This document shows positions 23,359 to 33,500 of a stretch of DNA of 64,000 nt, piece by piece (the first letter of the stretch is position 1; every line of letters starts with the position of its first letter). The DNA comes from Streptomyces sp. NBC_01481 (GTDB lineage Bacteria; Actinomycetota; Actinomycetes; Streptomycetales; Streptomycetaceae), in the NCBI RefSeq assembly GCF_026339995.1, contig NZ_JAPEPT010000004.1, positions 248,001-312,000 on the forward strand, in the 5' to 3' direction. The position numbers were made by a program, and so were the translations under genes. The notes beneath the pieces were generated by a model. The model was not told the origin of the DNA, ran no database searches, and saw only the letters and a program-made list of their open reading frames with translations.

Positions 23359-25032
23359 TCAGGGGGTGGGGCAGTCGCCCGTCCACCACGCGGCGGTCGC
23401 TCCGGGGAGCACGCCGTCGGGACATGGCCCGCTGGAGAGGAGCGGGGTGCCCGCGACCGGGGCCGGTACGGGCTCGGTGCCGAAGTTGACCGCGCAGATC
23501 AGCCCTTCACCGCGGGCCATGGCCAGGACCTGCGGGGGTGCCTCCAGCCAGCGCAGGCTGCCTTCGCCCAACTGAGGCAGGCTGCGCCGCAGTTGAAGGC
23601 CCTCGCGGTAGAGGTGCCAGAAGGAGCGGGTGTCGGCCAGGGCCCGGTCGGTGGCGTGTTCGGCGAACCACTCGGGCTGCGGCAGCCAGGGACGCGCGCC
23701 GGCCGCGCCCTGGCTGAAGCCGAACGGTGAGGCGTGGCCGGACCAGGGCAGCGGCACCCGGCAGCCGTCGCGGATGCGCGCCCGGCTGCCGGTGCGGCGG
23801 AAGATCGGGTCGGTGAGTACCTCGTCCGGCAGATCCAGGACTTCGGGGAGGCCGAGCTCCTCGCCCTGGTAGACATACGCGGCGCCGGGCAGGGCCAGCA
23901 TCAGCAGGGCGGCGGCGCGGGCACGAGCCGCACCCAGACCGCTGGCCTCCACGCCGGGCTCGCCCGCGTACCGGGTGACCGTGCGCACCTGGTCGTGGTT
24001 GTTGAGCACCCACGTGACGGTGGAGCCCGTCCCGGCGATGTCGCGTATCGCCTCCGTGATGGTCGCCTGGAAGGCGTCGGCGTCCCAGGGGGCGCTGAGC
24101 AGGTCGAAGAAGAAGGCCTGGTGCAGTTCGTCCTGCCGCACGTACTTGGCGTGCTCGATTGCCGTGGGCACGGAGACCTCGCCGACCAGGAGCCGTTCGG
24201 TGCCGTCCAGGGCCGCGTACTCCTCGCACACCGACCGCCAGCGGCGCCACACCTGGTGGACTTCCGGCTGGTTCCAGGCCAGCGGGTTCACCGAGTCCCG
24301 GGCGCGCTCGTCGGCGCAGGGGTCGGCGGAGTCGGGCAGCTCGGGGTGCTTGAAGAGTCCGGCGGCCACATCGATGCGAAAGCCGTCGACGCCCCGGTCG
24401 AGCCAGAAGCGGAGCACCCGCTCGAAGGAGTCGCCGACTTCGGAGTTGCGCCAGTTCAGGTCGGGCTGCTGCGGGGTGAACAGGTGCAGGTACCACTGGC
24501 CCGGGGTGCCGTCGGATTCGGTGATCCGGCTCCAGGCGGGCCCGCCGAACATCGCCCGCCAGTTGTTGGGCGGCTCGTCGCCGTCCGGGCCGCGACCGTC
24601 GGCGAAGTGGAACCGGGAGCGGGCCACGCTGCCGGGTGCGGCGGCGAGTGCCTCGCCGAACCACGGGTGATCGCTGGAGCAGTGGTTGGGGACGATGTCG
24701 AGCAGCAGCTTGAGTCCGAGCCTGCGGGCGTCGGCCATCAGCAGGTCGAACTCGGCCAGGTCGCCGTAGACGGGGTCTACGTCGCAGTAGTCGGCGACGT
24801 CGTAGCCGTGGTCGTGCTGCGGTGAGGGAAAGAACGGGCTGAGCCAGATGCCGTCGACACCGAGCTTCCTCAGATACGGCAGTCCGGCCCGTACGCCGGC
24901 CAGGTCACCGATGCCGTCCCCCGTGCTGTCGAGGAAGCTGCGCACGTAGACCTGGTAGATCACCGCGTCGCGCCACCAGGAGGTGGCGGTGCGGGAGGAG
25001 TGGCCGATGGCGGCCGGGAGAGCAGTGAGCAT
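23359..25032 (-). CDS. GH13 alpha-glucosidase / oligo-1,6-glucosidase
   Basis: 557 aa, no signal peptide, so intracellular. GH13 conserved regions: WWRDAVIYQVYVRSF, LLLDIVPNHCSSDHPWF (region I), GVDGFRIDVA with catalytic Asp (region II), LVGEV with catalytic Glu (region III) and VLNNHDQVR (region IV). The QHDHGYDVADYCDVDPVYG segment is typical of the oligo-1,6-glucosidase/alpha-glucosidase subfamily. It is the first gene of the operon, feeding on sugars imported by the three following genes. The promoter region carries a 13-bp motif in inverted orientation at 25096 and 25188, probably the operator. Confidence 0.92.
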   Translation of the reverse strand: MLTALPAAIGHSSRTATSWWRDAVIYQVYVRSFLDSTGDGIGDLAGVRAGLPYLRKLGVDGIWLSPFFPSPQHDHGYDVADYCDVDPVYGDLAEFDLLMADARRLGLKLLLDIVPNHCSSDHPWFGEALAAAPGSVARSRFHFADGRGPDGDEPPNNWRAMFGGPAWSRITESDGTPGQWYLHLFTPQQPDLNWRNSEVGDSFERVLRFWLDRGVDGFRIDVAAGLFKHPELPDSADPCADERARDSVNPLAWNQPEVHQVWRRWRSVCEEYAALDGTERLLVGEVSVPTAIEHAKYVRQDELHQAFFFDLLSAPWDADAFQATITEAIRDIAGTGSTVTWVLNNHDQVRTVTRYAGEPGVEASGLGAARARAAALLMLALPGAAYVYQGEELGLPEVLDLPDEVLTDPIFRRTGSRARIRDGCRVPLPWSGHASPFGFSQGAAGARPWLPQPEWFAEHATDRALADTRSFWHLYREGLQLRRSLPQLGEGSLRWLEAPPQVLAMARGEGLICAVNFGTEPVPAPVAGTPLLSSGPCPDGVLPGATAAWWTGDCPTP

Positions 25033-25095
25033 CTCGCGTTGACCCGTTCCTGCTGGATGCGAGAGCGCCCCAGAGCGGGTGCGCTGTTATGCATG

Positions 25096-25108
25096 CATGT
25101 TAAGTAGC
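25096..25108. promoter_or_regulatory. Operator-like 13-mer, proximal copy
   Basis: CATGTTAAGTAGC is the exact inverse of GCTACTTAACATG at 25188-25200. It lies 63 bp upstream of the GH13 start. It is AT-richer than its surroundings and repeated nowhere else that I noticed. Confidence 0.55.
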
Positions 25109-25180
25109 GGTGACGGGAGGGTGTCAACGATGCTGCGCGAACCGGCCCTAGTATGTCCAGATTTTTGCGGGTATGCCAGA

Positions 25181-25215
25181 CGAGCTTGCTACTTAACATG
25201 TAAGTAGCAAGCTCG
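25181..25215. promoter_or_regulatory. 15-bp perfect inverted repeat containing the distal operator-like copy
   Basis: CGAGCTTGCTACTTA - ACATG - TAAGTAGCAAGCTCG. It includes GCTACTTAACATG, shared with 25096-25108. It lies 20 bp after the stop codon of the minus-strand solute-binding gene and about 150 bp before the GH13 start, so it could be an operator, a terminator or both. Confidence 0.6.
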
Positions 25216-25234
25216 TGGAGGAGACGGAGAGGGC

Positions 25235-26506
25235 TCAGCCCTTGCGGGAGATCGATCCCAGCTCGCGCGACAGGCGCCCGACGGCTGCCTGCGGTGTCTG
25301 GCGCAATGCCATGACGTCCTGAACGACCGCCTGCACGGCAAGGCTCACCTGGTCGTAGCGAGGGCTCTTGGGGCGCGGCTCGGCCGCCAGCACGCTCTGG
25401 CGCAGGGTGGGCAGATACGGATAGGCGCGCACCAGCGCGGGATCCTCGTACAGCGCTGCCCGCACGGGAGGCAGTGAGCCTGCGGTGAGCACCTTGCGCT
25501 GGACACGCTCGCTGGTGAGATAGGCGATCAGATCGGCCGCCGACTCCGGATGCCGGGAGCGGCTGCTGACCGCGAGATTGGAACCGCCGAGCACGCTCGT
25601 GCCCGGTCCGTCCGGCCCGGGCAGCGGCACCGCGCCGAACCTGCCGGCCACCTTCGACCCCGGCGCATTGGCCATCGCGTACACATAGGGCCAGTTCCGC
25701 AGGAAGAGCAGCCGGCCGTCCTGGAAGGCCTGCCGGGACTCCTCCTCCTTGTAGTCACGGGCACCGGGGGAGATCCAGCCGTCCCGTACCCCGCCCGCAA
25801 GGAACTCCAGCCCCTTGCGGGCCGAGACCGAGTCCACCGTCACCCGGGCGCCGTCGTCCCGCAGGATCGACCCGCCCGCCGAATGGACCGCCTCGGTGGC
25901 GTTGACGGTCAGTCCCTCGTACGGCAGGAACTGACCGGCATAGCCGTCCATCTTGTACTTCGGCGCCAGGGTCTTCGCCTGCCGCGCCAGCTCCTCCCAG
26001 GTGCGTGGCGGCCGTTCGCCCGCCCGCTCCAGAATGTCCTTGCGGTAGTACAGCAGCCCGGCGTTGGTGACATACGGGACGGCGTACAGGCGGCCGTCGA
26101 AGGTGGCCGTGTCCACCACGGGGGCGAGGAAGGTGTGCAGCGGGAACGCGTCCCGCTCCAGCGGGGAGATCCAGCCCGCCGCCGCGAACTCGGAGGTCCA
26201 GGCCACGTCGATGTTCAGTACGTCGAACCGGTCGCTGCCCGAGCGCAGTTCGCTGATCATCTGGGCCCGGGTCTCGTCCGCGGAGTCGGGCAGCTCGACG
26301 AGAGTGACCTTCTCCTGCGGGTGACCGCGGTTCCAGTCGTCCAGCAGCGGACCGAGATAGTCGGTGAGATCGCCCGCCGTCACCAGGGTCATCGGACCGC
26401 GGCCCTTGGGGGCCGCCGCACTCGGCTGGCTGTCGAAGCCGGCGTACCCTGCGAAGATCACGGCAGCAGCGAGGAGCCCCCTACCCGCGGCATGCATCCA
26501 CCGCAT
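25235..26506 (-). CDS. Solitary sugar ABC transporter substrate-binding protein
   Basis: 423 aa from the ATG at 26506 (GGGAGGAA upstream). It has a signal peptide, but the segment LLAAAVIFAGYAGFDSQPSAAA contains no lipobox cysteine, so the product is secreted or signal-anchored rather than a lipoprotein. SBP_bac_1 features: FDVLNIDVAWTSEFAAAGWI, RLYAVPYVTNAGLLYYRKDIL, YEGLTVNATEAVHSAGGSIL and LFLRNWPYVYAM. It resembles LpqY/trehalose-type binding proteins and the binding protein at 47364. No permease or ATPase gene follows on the same strand before the GH13 operon; it may share the permeases of a neighbouring system. Confidence 0.85.
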   Translation of the reverse strand: MRWMHAAGRGLLAAAVIFAGYAGFDSQPSAAAPKGRGPMTLVTAGDLTDYLGPLLDDWNRGHPQEKVTLVELPDSADETRAQMISELRSGSDRFDVLNIDVAWTSEFAAAGWISPLERDAFPLHTFLAPVVDTATFDGRLYAVPYVTNAGLLYYRKDILERAGERPPRTWEELARQAKTLAPKYKMDGYAGQFLPYEGLTVNATEAVHSAGGSILRDDGARVTVDSVSARKGLEFLAGGVRDGWISPGARDYKEEESRQAFQDGRLLFLRNWPYVYAMANAPGSKVAGRFGAVPLPGPDGPGTSVLGGSNLAVSSRSRHPESAADLIAYLTSERVQRKVLTAGSLPPVRAALYEDPALVRAYPYLPTLRQSVLAAEPRPKSPRYDQVSLAVQAVVQDVMALRQTPQAAVGRLSRELGSISRKG

Positions 26507-26673
26507 AGGTTCCTCCCAGTGCACCGACCCGGCCGCGTTGCCGTCCAATGTGGCCTATGTATACCTGTTAGGCATGGGGGATACTAGACGTCCAGGCGGA
26601 GAAGGCGGGTGGCGCGAACCACAGCCCGTATCCGAGTGAACTGTCAAGTACGGAGCGGGAGGGAGGGGAGCGC

Positions 26674-27180
26674 GTGCGGCTGCCGCTCCTGGCACTCCTC
26701 ACCCGTGGCCCGGCGCACGGTTACGAGCTCAAGCAGGACCTTGAGAAGCTCCTGGGCGCCGCGTACCCTCAGCCGAATGTCGGCCAGATCTATGTCACTC
26801 TCGGACGGCTGGAAAAGGCCGGCCTGATCGCCGGCGAGGATGTCGAGCAGTCCGGCCGACCCAATAAGCGGACATACCGTCTCACCGACGCCGGGCACGA
26901 GGCGGTACTCGCCTGGTTCGACGAGACCACGGACGAGCCGCGGGTCCGGGACGAGTTCTTCATGAAGATCGCCCTCGCACCCGAGTCCGGTCTCGCCGAC
27001 CCGATCACGCTGATCAACAAGCAGCGGCGGCAGTATCTGAACACCATGCGCGATCTGTCGAAGCTGGCCGCGGCCGAGGACCGGGACAACAGGGTCTCCC
27101 AGCTGTTGATCGAGGGCGCGATGCTGCATCTGCAGGCCGACCTCGACTGGCTGGAACGCTGTCAGGAGGAGCTGGAATGA
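26674..27180 (+). CDS. PadR family transcriptional regulator
   Basis: 168 aa from a GTG preceded by GGGAGGGAGGGGAG. The N-terminal winged helix is typical: LPLLALLTRGPAHGYELKQDL, VGQIYVTLGRLEKAGLI and RPNKRTYRLTDAGHEAV. The C-terminal helical region is the Vir_act_alpha_C type. It is translationally coupled (ATGA) to the ABC ATPase and FtsX genes, so it probably represses this export operon in response to a small molecule. Confidence 0.92.
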   Translation: MRLPLLALLTRGPAHGYELKQDLEKLLGAAYPQPNVGQIYVTLGRLEKAGLIAGEDVEQSGRPNKRTYRLTDAGHEAVLAWFDETTDEPRVRDEFFMKIALAPESGLADPITLINKQRRQYLNTMRDLSKLAAAEDRDNRVSQLLIEGAMLHLQADLDWLERCQEELE

Positions 27181-27968
27181 GCGACGACACCGCTCCCGTC
27201 GCGCTGGGCGCTCCCGGCCCGCAGGGCAAAGTGCCGATCGTGCGCGCCGAGGGTCTGACCAAGACCCATCACGGCGAAGGCGCGCCGGTTCAGGCCGTAC
27301 GCGGAGTGGATCTGACCGTTCAGCCCGGGGAGTTCGTTGCCGTCACCGGCCCATCCGGCGCCGGAAAGTCCACCCTTCTCCATCTCATAGGCGGGCTCCA
27401 GCGGCCCGACAGCGGCTCACTGTGGCTGGACGGCCGCCGCGTGGACGCCTATCGCGAGGCCCGCTGGGCGGTGCTGCGCCGCCGGAGCATCGGCATCGTC
27501 TTCCAGTTCTTCAACCTGGTCTCCGACCTCACTGTCGCCGACAACGTCGAACTGCCCGCGCTGCTCGCGGGCGCATCGCCCAAGGCCGCCCGCGACAGCC
27601 GGGCAGAACTCCTCGCCGAACTCGGCCTCGAAGGCCGGGAACGCTCGATGCCCGGCGAACTCTCCGGCGGCGAGCAGCAGCGTGTCGCCCTGGCCAGGGC
27701 CCTGGTGAACCATCCCGCGCTGCTGCTCGCCGACGAGCCGGCCGGGAGCCTCGACAGCAAGGGCACCAGGGAAGTGCTCCGGCTGCTCTCCCGTTTCCAC
27801 CAGCGCGGCCAGACGATCCTGCTGGTCACCCATGACGCACGGATGGCCAGCGCGGCCGACCGGGTCATCAGCTTCTTCGACGGGCGCATAGCCGACGACG
27901 CGACTCTCGACGCGGGGTCCCGCACCACGGGCCGCGGCGTCTCCGGCGTACTCGAACTGAAGGAGTGA
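27177..27968 (+). CDS. ABC transporter ATP-binding protein, MacB/LolD type
   Basis: 263 aa; the ATG overlaps the regulator stop codon. Walker A GPSGAGKST, Q-loop FQFFNLVSDLTVADNV, signature LSGGEQQR, Walker B LLLADEPAGSLD and H-loop LLVTHD are intact. The wording of these motifs (LDSKGT...VLRLL) is that of ATPases paired with FtsX-like permeases. Confidence 0.93.
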   Translation: MSDDTAPVALGAPGPQGKVPIVRAEGLTKTHHGEGAPVQAVRGVDLTVQPGEFVAVTGPSGAGKSTLLHLIGGLQRPDSGSLWLDGRRVDAYREARWAVLRRRSIGIVFQFFNLVSDLTVADNVELPALLAGASPKAARDSRAELLAELGLEGRERSMPGELSGGEQQRVALARALVNHPALLLADEPAGSLDSKGTREVLRLLSRFHQRGQTILLVTHDARMASAADRVISFFDGRIADDATLDAGSRTTGRGVSGVLELKE

Positions 27969-30280
27969 CCGTGCGGGCCACTCTGCGCTGGGCACACGCC
28001 GACCTGCGGGCACACCGCGGACAGTCGGCCTTCGTCGTCCTTGCCAGCGCCGGCATCATCGCCTCACTGCTGCTGGCCGTGGCCCTGTTCAGCTATGCCG
28101 CCAACCCCTGGCAGCGGATCTTCACCCAGTCCCAGGGCGCCCATGTCTGGCTCCACACGCGGGCCGCCGCGGACACCGGGAAACTGTCCGAGCTGGACGG
28201 CATCGACGGCATCGCGGGGCCCTACCGCACCGGGCAGGTCACCGTGGAGTCCCGCGGGGCGAGGGCGAGCGTGTCCCTGCGCGCGGCCGACACCCGGCCC
28301 CCCGAGATCGCCCGGCCGCTCGTCACCGGAGGCGACTGGCTCGACAAGCAGCCCGGGGGAGTCGTACTGGAGAGCTCCCTCGCCCGCGTCCTGTGGGCGG
28401 AGCCCGGCGACACCCTGACCGTGGCGGGACCGGACGGCACCGCACACACCCTCCGCGTGGCCGGTGTCGCCGAAGCCGCGGAACCCCGCTACCGGCCGGG
28501 CGGCGAGTCCGGCATCGGCTGGGTGCTGCCCCGTACGCTCAACCGCGTCGCGGCGGGAAGCACCGGACAGAGCGTGGGGCTGCGTCTGAAGGATCCGGCC
28601 GACCTCGACTTCACCATCCAGCAGGCCGTCACCCAGCTCGGCGCCGACCGGGTCGCCCAGGTCACCAAATGGCAGCAGGCGCGGGCGGAGGCGGGCAGCG
28701 ACGACCGGTTGCTCGGGCAGCTCTTCGCCGTGTTCGGTCTCGGGGCTCTGCTGGCCGCCGCGCTCGCCGCCTCCGGGGCCATCAGTGCCCGAATCCGCGG
28801 ACAGCTACGGGACATCTCCATCCTCAAGGCGATCGGGTTCACCCCCGGCCAGGTGGTACGCGGCTTCCTCGCCCAGCACCTCGCCTTCGCGCTGCTCGGG
28901 GTCACCCTGGGCACCGCGGCGATCGCGTTCCTCGGCGCGCGGATACCCGGCCGGATCGGGGAGGCGGCCGGGGTCTGGCAGGACCTGCCCGGGCACACCG
29001 CCCTGATGATCGGCGTCCCGAGCGGCGCGGTGCTGCTGATCGCCACCGCCACCGGACTCGCCGCCTGGCGCGCCGGAAGGGTCCCTCCCGTTCCCGTCGC
29101 CCGGGCCGCGCTTCCCTCGGCCGCGCCGATGACCGGCCTCGGCCGTCGGGCGCTCGGCATGCGGGTCCCGCCCGCACTGGTCCTCGGCTGGCGGGCGGCG
29201 TTCCCCCGACGGCCACGCACCCTGATCACCGTGGCCCGGCTGGCACTGCCGCTCCTCATGATCACGGTGGCACTCGTCGCCTGGTCCACGCTGGACATGT
29301 TCCGCAGCCGCCCCGCCGAGATGGGCGTGCCCGCGGCGCTGTCCGTACGGGCCGAGCAGCCCGGGAGCCTCAGCGGCCAGGACCTTCAGCGCGCGCTGAC
29401 CGCGCCCCCGGACGTCTTCGCCGTCCACCCGGGTGTGGAGGTCGCCGCGCTGGTGCCCGGCCAGACCGGCACCATCACCCTGCGCGGGCTCGGCACGGCA
29501 GGCACCCCGTACCCCTTCACCGTGGTGGAGGGGCGCCCGGCCGACGGCCCCGACGAGGCGGTCGCCGGCCAGGGACTGCTCGACCTGCTGGATGTGCGGG
29601 TCGGTGACTGGGTGCGGATGACGGTGGAAGGCCGGCCGCAGATCCTGCACATCGTCGGACGCAGCATCGAACCCGAAGCCGGCGGCCGGGTGATCTCGAC
29701 GACCGTCGACACGCTCCAGGAACGCGACCCCGCGCTGCGGCCGGACTTCTACCACCTTGTCCTGCGGCCGGGCGCGGATCCCCGGGCGGTGAGCAGCGAA
29801 CTCGCCGACAAGGCCGGAGGCGCCCTGGAGATCCGCGAGACCCCCAACCCGGGGGACCGGCTGGAACCGGCGCGGGGCGTGATCGCGGCCCTGATCGGGG
29901 TGCTGGCCCTGATCGGGCTCACCGAACTGCTGACCCTCATCGGTACGTCGGTCCGCGACCGCGGCCGCGATCTGCTCGCGCTCAAGGCGATCGGTCTGAC
30001 GCCTCGCCAGATCAGCTCGGCGATCGTGGCGGCCGCGGGCTTCACGGCTCTGCTCGCCGCCGCGATCGGCACGGGACTCGGGGTGCTGTCCGGCAGGTGG
30101 CTGGTGGACATCCAGGGCCGCTCCAGTGGAATGGGCGCGGGCATCGCCCATGTCCCGCCCACGCTGCTGCTGGCTTCGGTCGCCGTCGGTGCCGTGCTGG
30201 GCGCCGTCGCGGCCGCGGCGCTGCCCGCGGCCCGGACGGCACGCCGCCGACTGGCGGATTCACTGGCCGAGACTCTCTGA
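27965..30280 (+). CDS. FtsX-like ABC permease (771 aa, two FtsX modules)
   Basis: The GTG at 27965 overlaps the ATPase stop (GTGA). There is an N-terminal helix (about 20-40), an extracytoplasmic domain to about 240, three helices about 255-365, a fourth near 415, a second extracytoplasmic domain and three C-terminal helices about 640-760. Repeated signature: QLRDISILKAIGFTPGQVVRG and DLLALKAIGLTPRQISSAI. With the ATPase it would form a type VII-like exporter or mechanotransmission complex rather than an importer. Substrate unknown; lipids or antimicrobials are usual for PadR-linked systems. Confidence 0.9.
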   Translation: MTVRATLRWAHADLRAHRGQSAFVVLASAGIIASLLLAVALFSYAANPWQRIFTQSQGAHVWLHTRAAADTGKLSELDGIDGIAGPYRTGQVTVESRGARASVSLRAADTRPPEIARPLVTGGDWLDKQPGGVVLESSLARVLWAEPGDTLTVAGPDGTAHTLRVAGVAEAAEPRYRPGGESGIGWVLPRTLNRVAAGSTGQSVGLRLKDPADLDFTIQQAVTQLGADRVAQVTKWQQARAEAGSDDRLLGQLFAVFGLGALLAAALAASGAISARIRGQLRDISILKAIGFTPGQVVRGFLAQHLAFALLGVTLGTAAIAFLGARIPGRIGEAAGVWQDLPGHTALMIGVPSGAVLLIATATGLAAWRAGRVPPVPVARAALPSAAPMTGLGRRALGMRVPPALVLGWRAAFPRRPRTLITVARLALPLLMITVALVAWSTLDMFRSRPAEMGVPAALSVRAEQPGSLSGQDLQRALTAPPDVFAVHPGVEVAALVPGQTGTITLRGLGTAGTPYPFTVVEGRPADGPDEAVAGQGLLDLLDVRVGDWVRMTVEGRPQILHIVGRSIEPEAGGRVISTTVDTLQERDPALRPDFYHLVLRPGADPRAVSSELADKAGGALEIRETPNPGDRLEPARGVIAALIGVLALIGLTELLTLIGTSVRDRGRDLLALKAIGLTPRQISSAIVAAAGFTALLAAAIGTGLGVLSGRWLVDIQGRSSGMGAGIAHVPPTLLLASVAVGAVLGAVAAAALPAARTARRRLADSLAETL

Positions 30281-30518
30281 GCGCTGCGCCTGTGAACTGC
30301 CGTTATACCGCTTCACTATCCGGTCGCCGGGCGTGACGTAACTCATCGTCTTCGCTCGCGATCCGTCCGAAGTCCTCGGGTACGGTGACCAACGCTCCGT
30401 ACTGCTCAGCACACTCATCGACACTGTCCACGAGGACACCGGACGCCCATGTTCCGGCGCCGGTTGCGACATCCCTAGACCCTTGGGCCGCCGGCCCGCG
30501 ACATGACAGGGGAGTTTG

Positions 30519-33500
30519 ATGTTCCGCAAGGTTTTGGTCGCCAACCGAGGTGAGATCGCGATCCGCGCATTCCGCGCAGCGTTCGAACTCGGTATCTCCA
30601 CGGTGGCGGTGTTCCCTCATGAGGACCGCAACTCATTGCACCGCGCCAAGGCGGACGAGGCGTACCAAATCGGTGAACCGGGCCATCCCGTACGGGCGTA
30701 CCTGTCCGTCGACGAGGTGATCAGGGCCGCGCGCAAGGCGGGTGCCGATGCGATCTACCCCGGCTACGGATTCCTGTCGGAGAACCCGGACCTCGCCGCG
30801 GCCTGTGCGGACGCGGGGATCACTTTCGTGGGACCGCCCGCCTCCGTACTGCTTCTGACGGGCAACAAGTCCCGGGCGGTCGCGGCGGCACGGGAAGCCG
30901 GAGTTCCGGTCCTCAAGTCCTCGCAGCCTTCCACCGATGTCGACGCGCTGCTGGAGGCCGCGGAGGACATCGGTTTCCCTCTGTTCGTCAAGGCGGTCGC
31001 GGGCGGCGGCGGCCGGGGCATGCGCCGGGTGGCCGAGCCCGGCGAACTGCGGGAGGCGGCCGACGCGGCGATGCGCGAGGCGCAGTCCGCGTTCGGCGAC
31101 GCGACGGTCTTTCTGGAGCAGGCCGTCATCAACCCCCGCCATATCGAAGTACAGATCCTCGCCGATGCCCACGGCAATGTCGTGCACCTCTACGAGCGGG
31201 ACTGCTCGGTGCAGCGGCGCCACCAGAAGGTCGTCGAGATCGCGCCCGCGCCCAACCTGGACCCGGATCTGCGCGAGCGGATCTGCGCCGACGCCGTCGC
31301 CTTCGCCCGTCACATCGGATACGTCAACGCGGGAACCGTGGAGTTCCTCGTCGACGAGCGCGGCAACCACGTCTTCATCGAGATGAACCCCCGTATCCAG
31401 GTCGAGCACACGGTCACCGAGCAGGTCACCGGCCGCGACCTGGTCATCGGGCAACTGCGCATCGCCGCCGGCAGGTCCCTGCCCGAACTGCGCCTGACCC
31501 AGGACGACATCGTCCTGAACGGCACCGCGCTGCAGTGCCGTATCACCACCGAGGACCCCGCCAACGGCTTCCGGCCCGACGTGGGCACCATCTCCGCCTA
31601 CCGCTCACCGGGCGGGCCCGGCGTCCGGCTCGACGGCGGCACGGTGCACACCGGCGCGGAGGTGTCGGCGCACTTCGACTCGATGCTGGTCAAGCTCACC
31701 TGCCACGGGCACGACTTCGCCAACGCCGCCCGCCGCGCGCGCCGGGCCATCGCCGAATTCCGGATCCGCGGAGTGGCCACCAACCTGCCCTTCCTCGGTG
31801 CCGTACTCGACCATCCCGAATTCCGGGCCGGCCGGATCACGACGAGCTTCATCGGCGAGCATCCGGAGCTGATGCGGGCCAGCCCCTCGGCCGACCGCGG
31901 CAGCCGCATGCTCACCTACCTCGCCGAGACGACCGTCAACCGGCCGCACGGCCCGCGCCCGCGCGTCATCGAGCCCAGCCACAAGCTGCCTGCCACATCG
32001 CTCGCCGCGTCGCCGCCCGACGGCTCGCGCCAGCGCCTCGCGGCGCTGGGCCCGGACGCCTTCGCCGCGGAACTGCGCGGCCAGTCGGCAGTCGCCGTCA
32101 CGGACACCACGTTCCGCGACGCGCACCAGTCCCTGCTCGCCACCCGTGTGCGCACCCGCGATCTGCTCGCCGTGGCCCCGCACGTCGCGCGCACTGCGCC
32201 GCAGTTGCTGAGCCTGGAGTGCTGGGGCGGTGCGACCTACGACGTGGCGCTGCGCTTCCTCGCCGAGGACCCCTGGGAGCGTCTGGCGGCGCTGCGCGAG
32301 GCGGTGCCCAATGTCTGTACGCAGATGCTGCTGCGCGGGCGCAACACCGTTGGCTACACGCCCTATCCGACCGAGGTGACGGAAGCGTTCGTCGCCGAGG
32401 CGGCAGCCACGGGCATGGACATCTTCCGGATCTTCGACGCGCTCAACGACGTCTCCCAGATGCGCCCGGCGATCGACGCGGTGCGCTCCACGGGCACGGC
32501 ACTGGCCGAGGTCGCCCTCTGCTACACCGCGGACCTGTCCGACCCCGGCGAGAAGCTCTACACGCTGGACTACTACCTGCGCCTGGCCGAGCAGATCGTC
32601 GAGGCGGGCGCGCATGTGCTCGCGATCAAGGACATGGCCGGGCTGCTGCGCCCGCCGGCCGCCCGCACGCTGGTGACCGCGCTGCGTGAGCGCTTCGACC
32701 TGCCGGTGCACCTGCACACCCACGACACGGCGGGCGGACAGCTCGCGACGCTGATGGCCGCGATCGACGCGGGTGTCGACGCCGTCGACGCCGCCGTCGC
32801 CTCGATGGCCGGGACCACCAGCCAGCCGCCGCTGTCGGCCCTGGTCGCGGCCACCGACCACACGGAGCGGGCAACCGGGCTCTCGCTGCAGGCCGTCGGC
32901 GATCTGGAGCCGTACTGGGAGGCCATGCGCAAGGTGTACGCGCCGTTCGAGTCCGGCCTCGCCTCGCCCACCGGGCGGATCTACCACCACGAGATCCCCG
33001 GCGGTCAGCTGTCGAACCTGCGCCAGCAGGCCATCGCGCTCGGCCTCGGCGACCGCTTCGAGCTGATCGAGGACTGCTACGCGGCGGCGGACCGAATGCT
33101 CGGCCGCCTGGTGAAGGTCACTCCGTCGTCGAAGGTGGTGGGCGACCTCGCGCTGCATCTGGTCGGCGCCGGGGTTGAGGCCGCGGACTTCGAGTCCGAC
33201 CCCGGCAAGTTCGACGTCCCGGACTCGGTGATCGGCTTCCTGCGCGGCGAGTTGGGCGACCCGCCCGGTGGCTGGCCCGAGCCGTTCCGCACCCGGGCCC
33301 TCAAGGGCCGTCCGGCGAAGGCGGAGGCGCCCACGCTGTCGGACGAGGACCTGCGAGGTCTGCGCGACACACGCCGGGCCACCCTGAACCGGCTGCTGTT
33401 CCCCGGCCCGACCAAGGAATTCGACGCCCACCGTGAAGCCTACGGAGACACCTCCGTACTGCCCACGCAGGACTTCTTCTACGGCCTGGAGCCGGAGAGG

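Noticed and set aside
21526..23730. 734-codon plus-strand frame
   Set aside because: Antisense to the sugar-binding protein and MalF-type genes; no domain recognisable.
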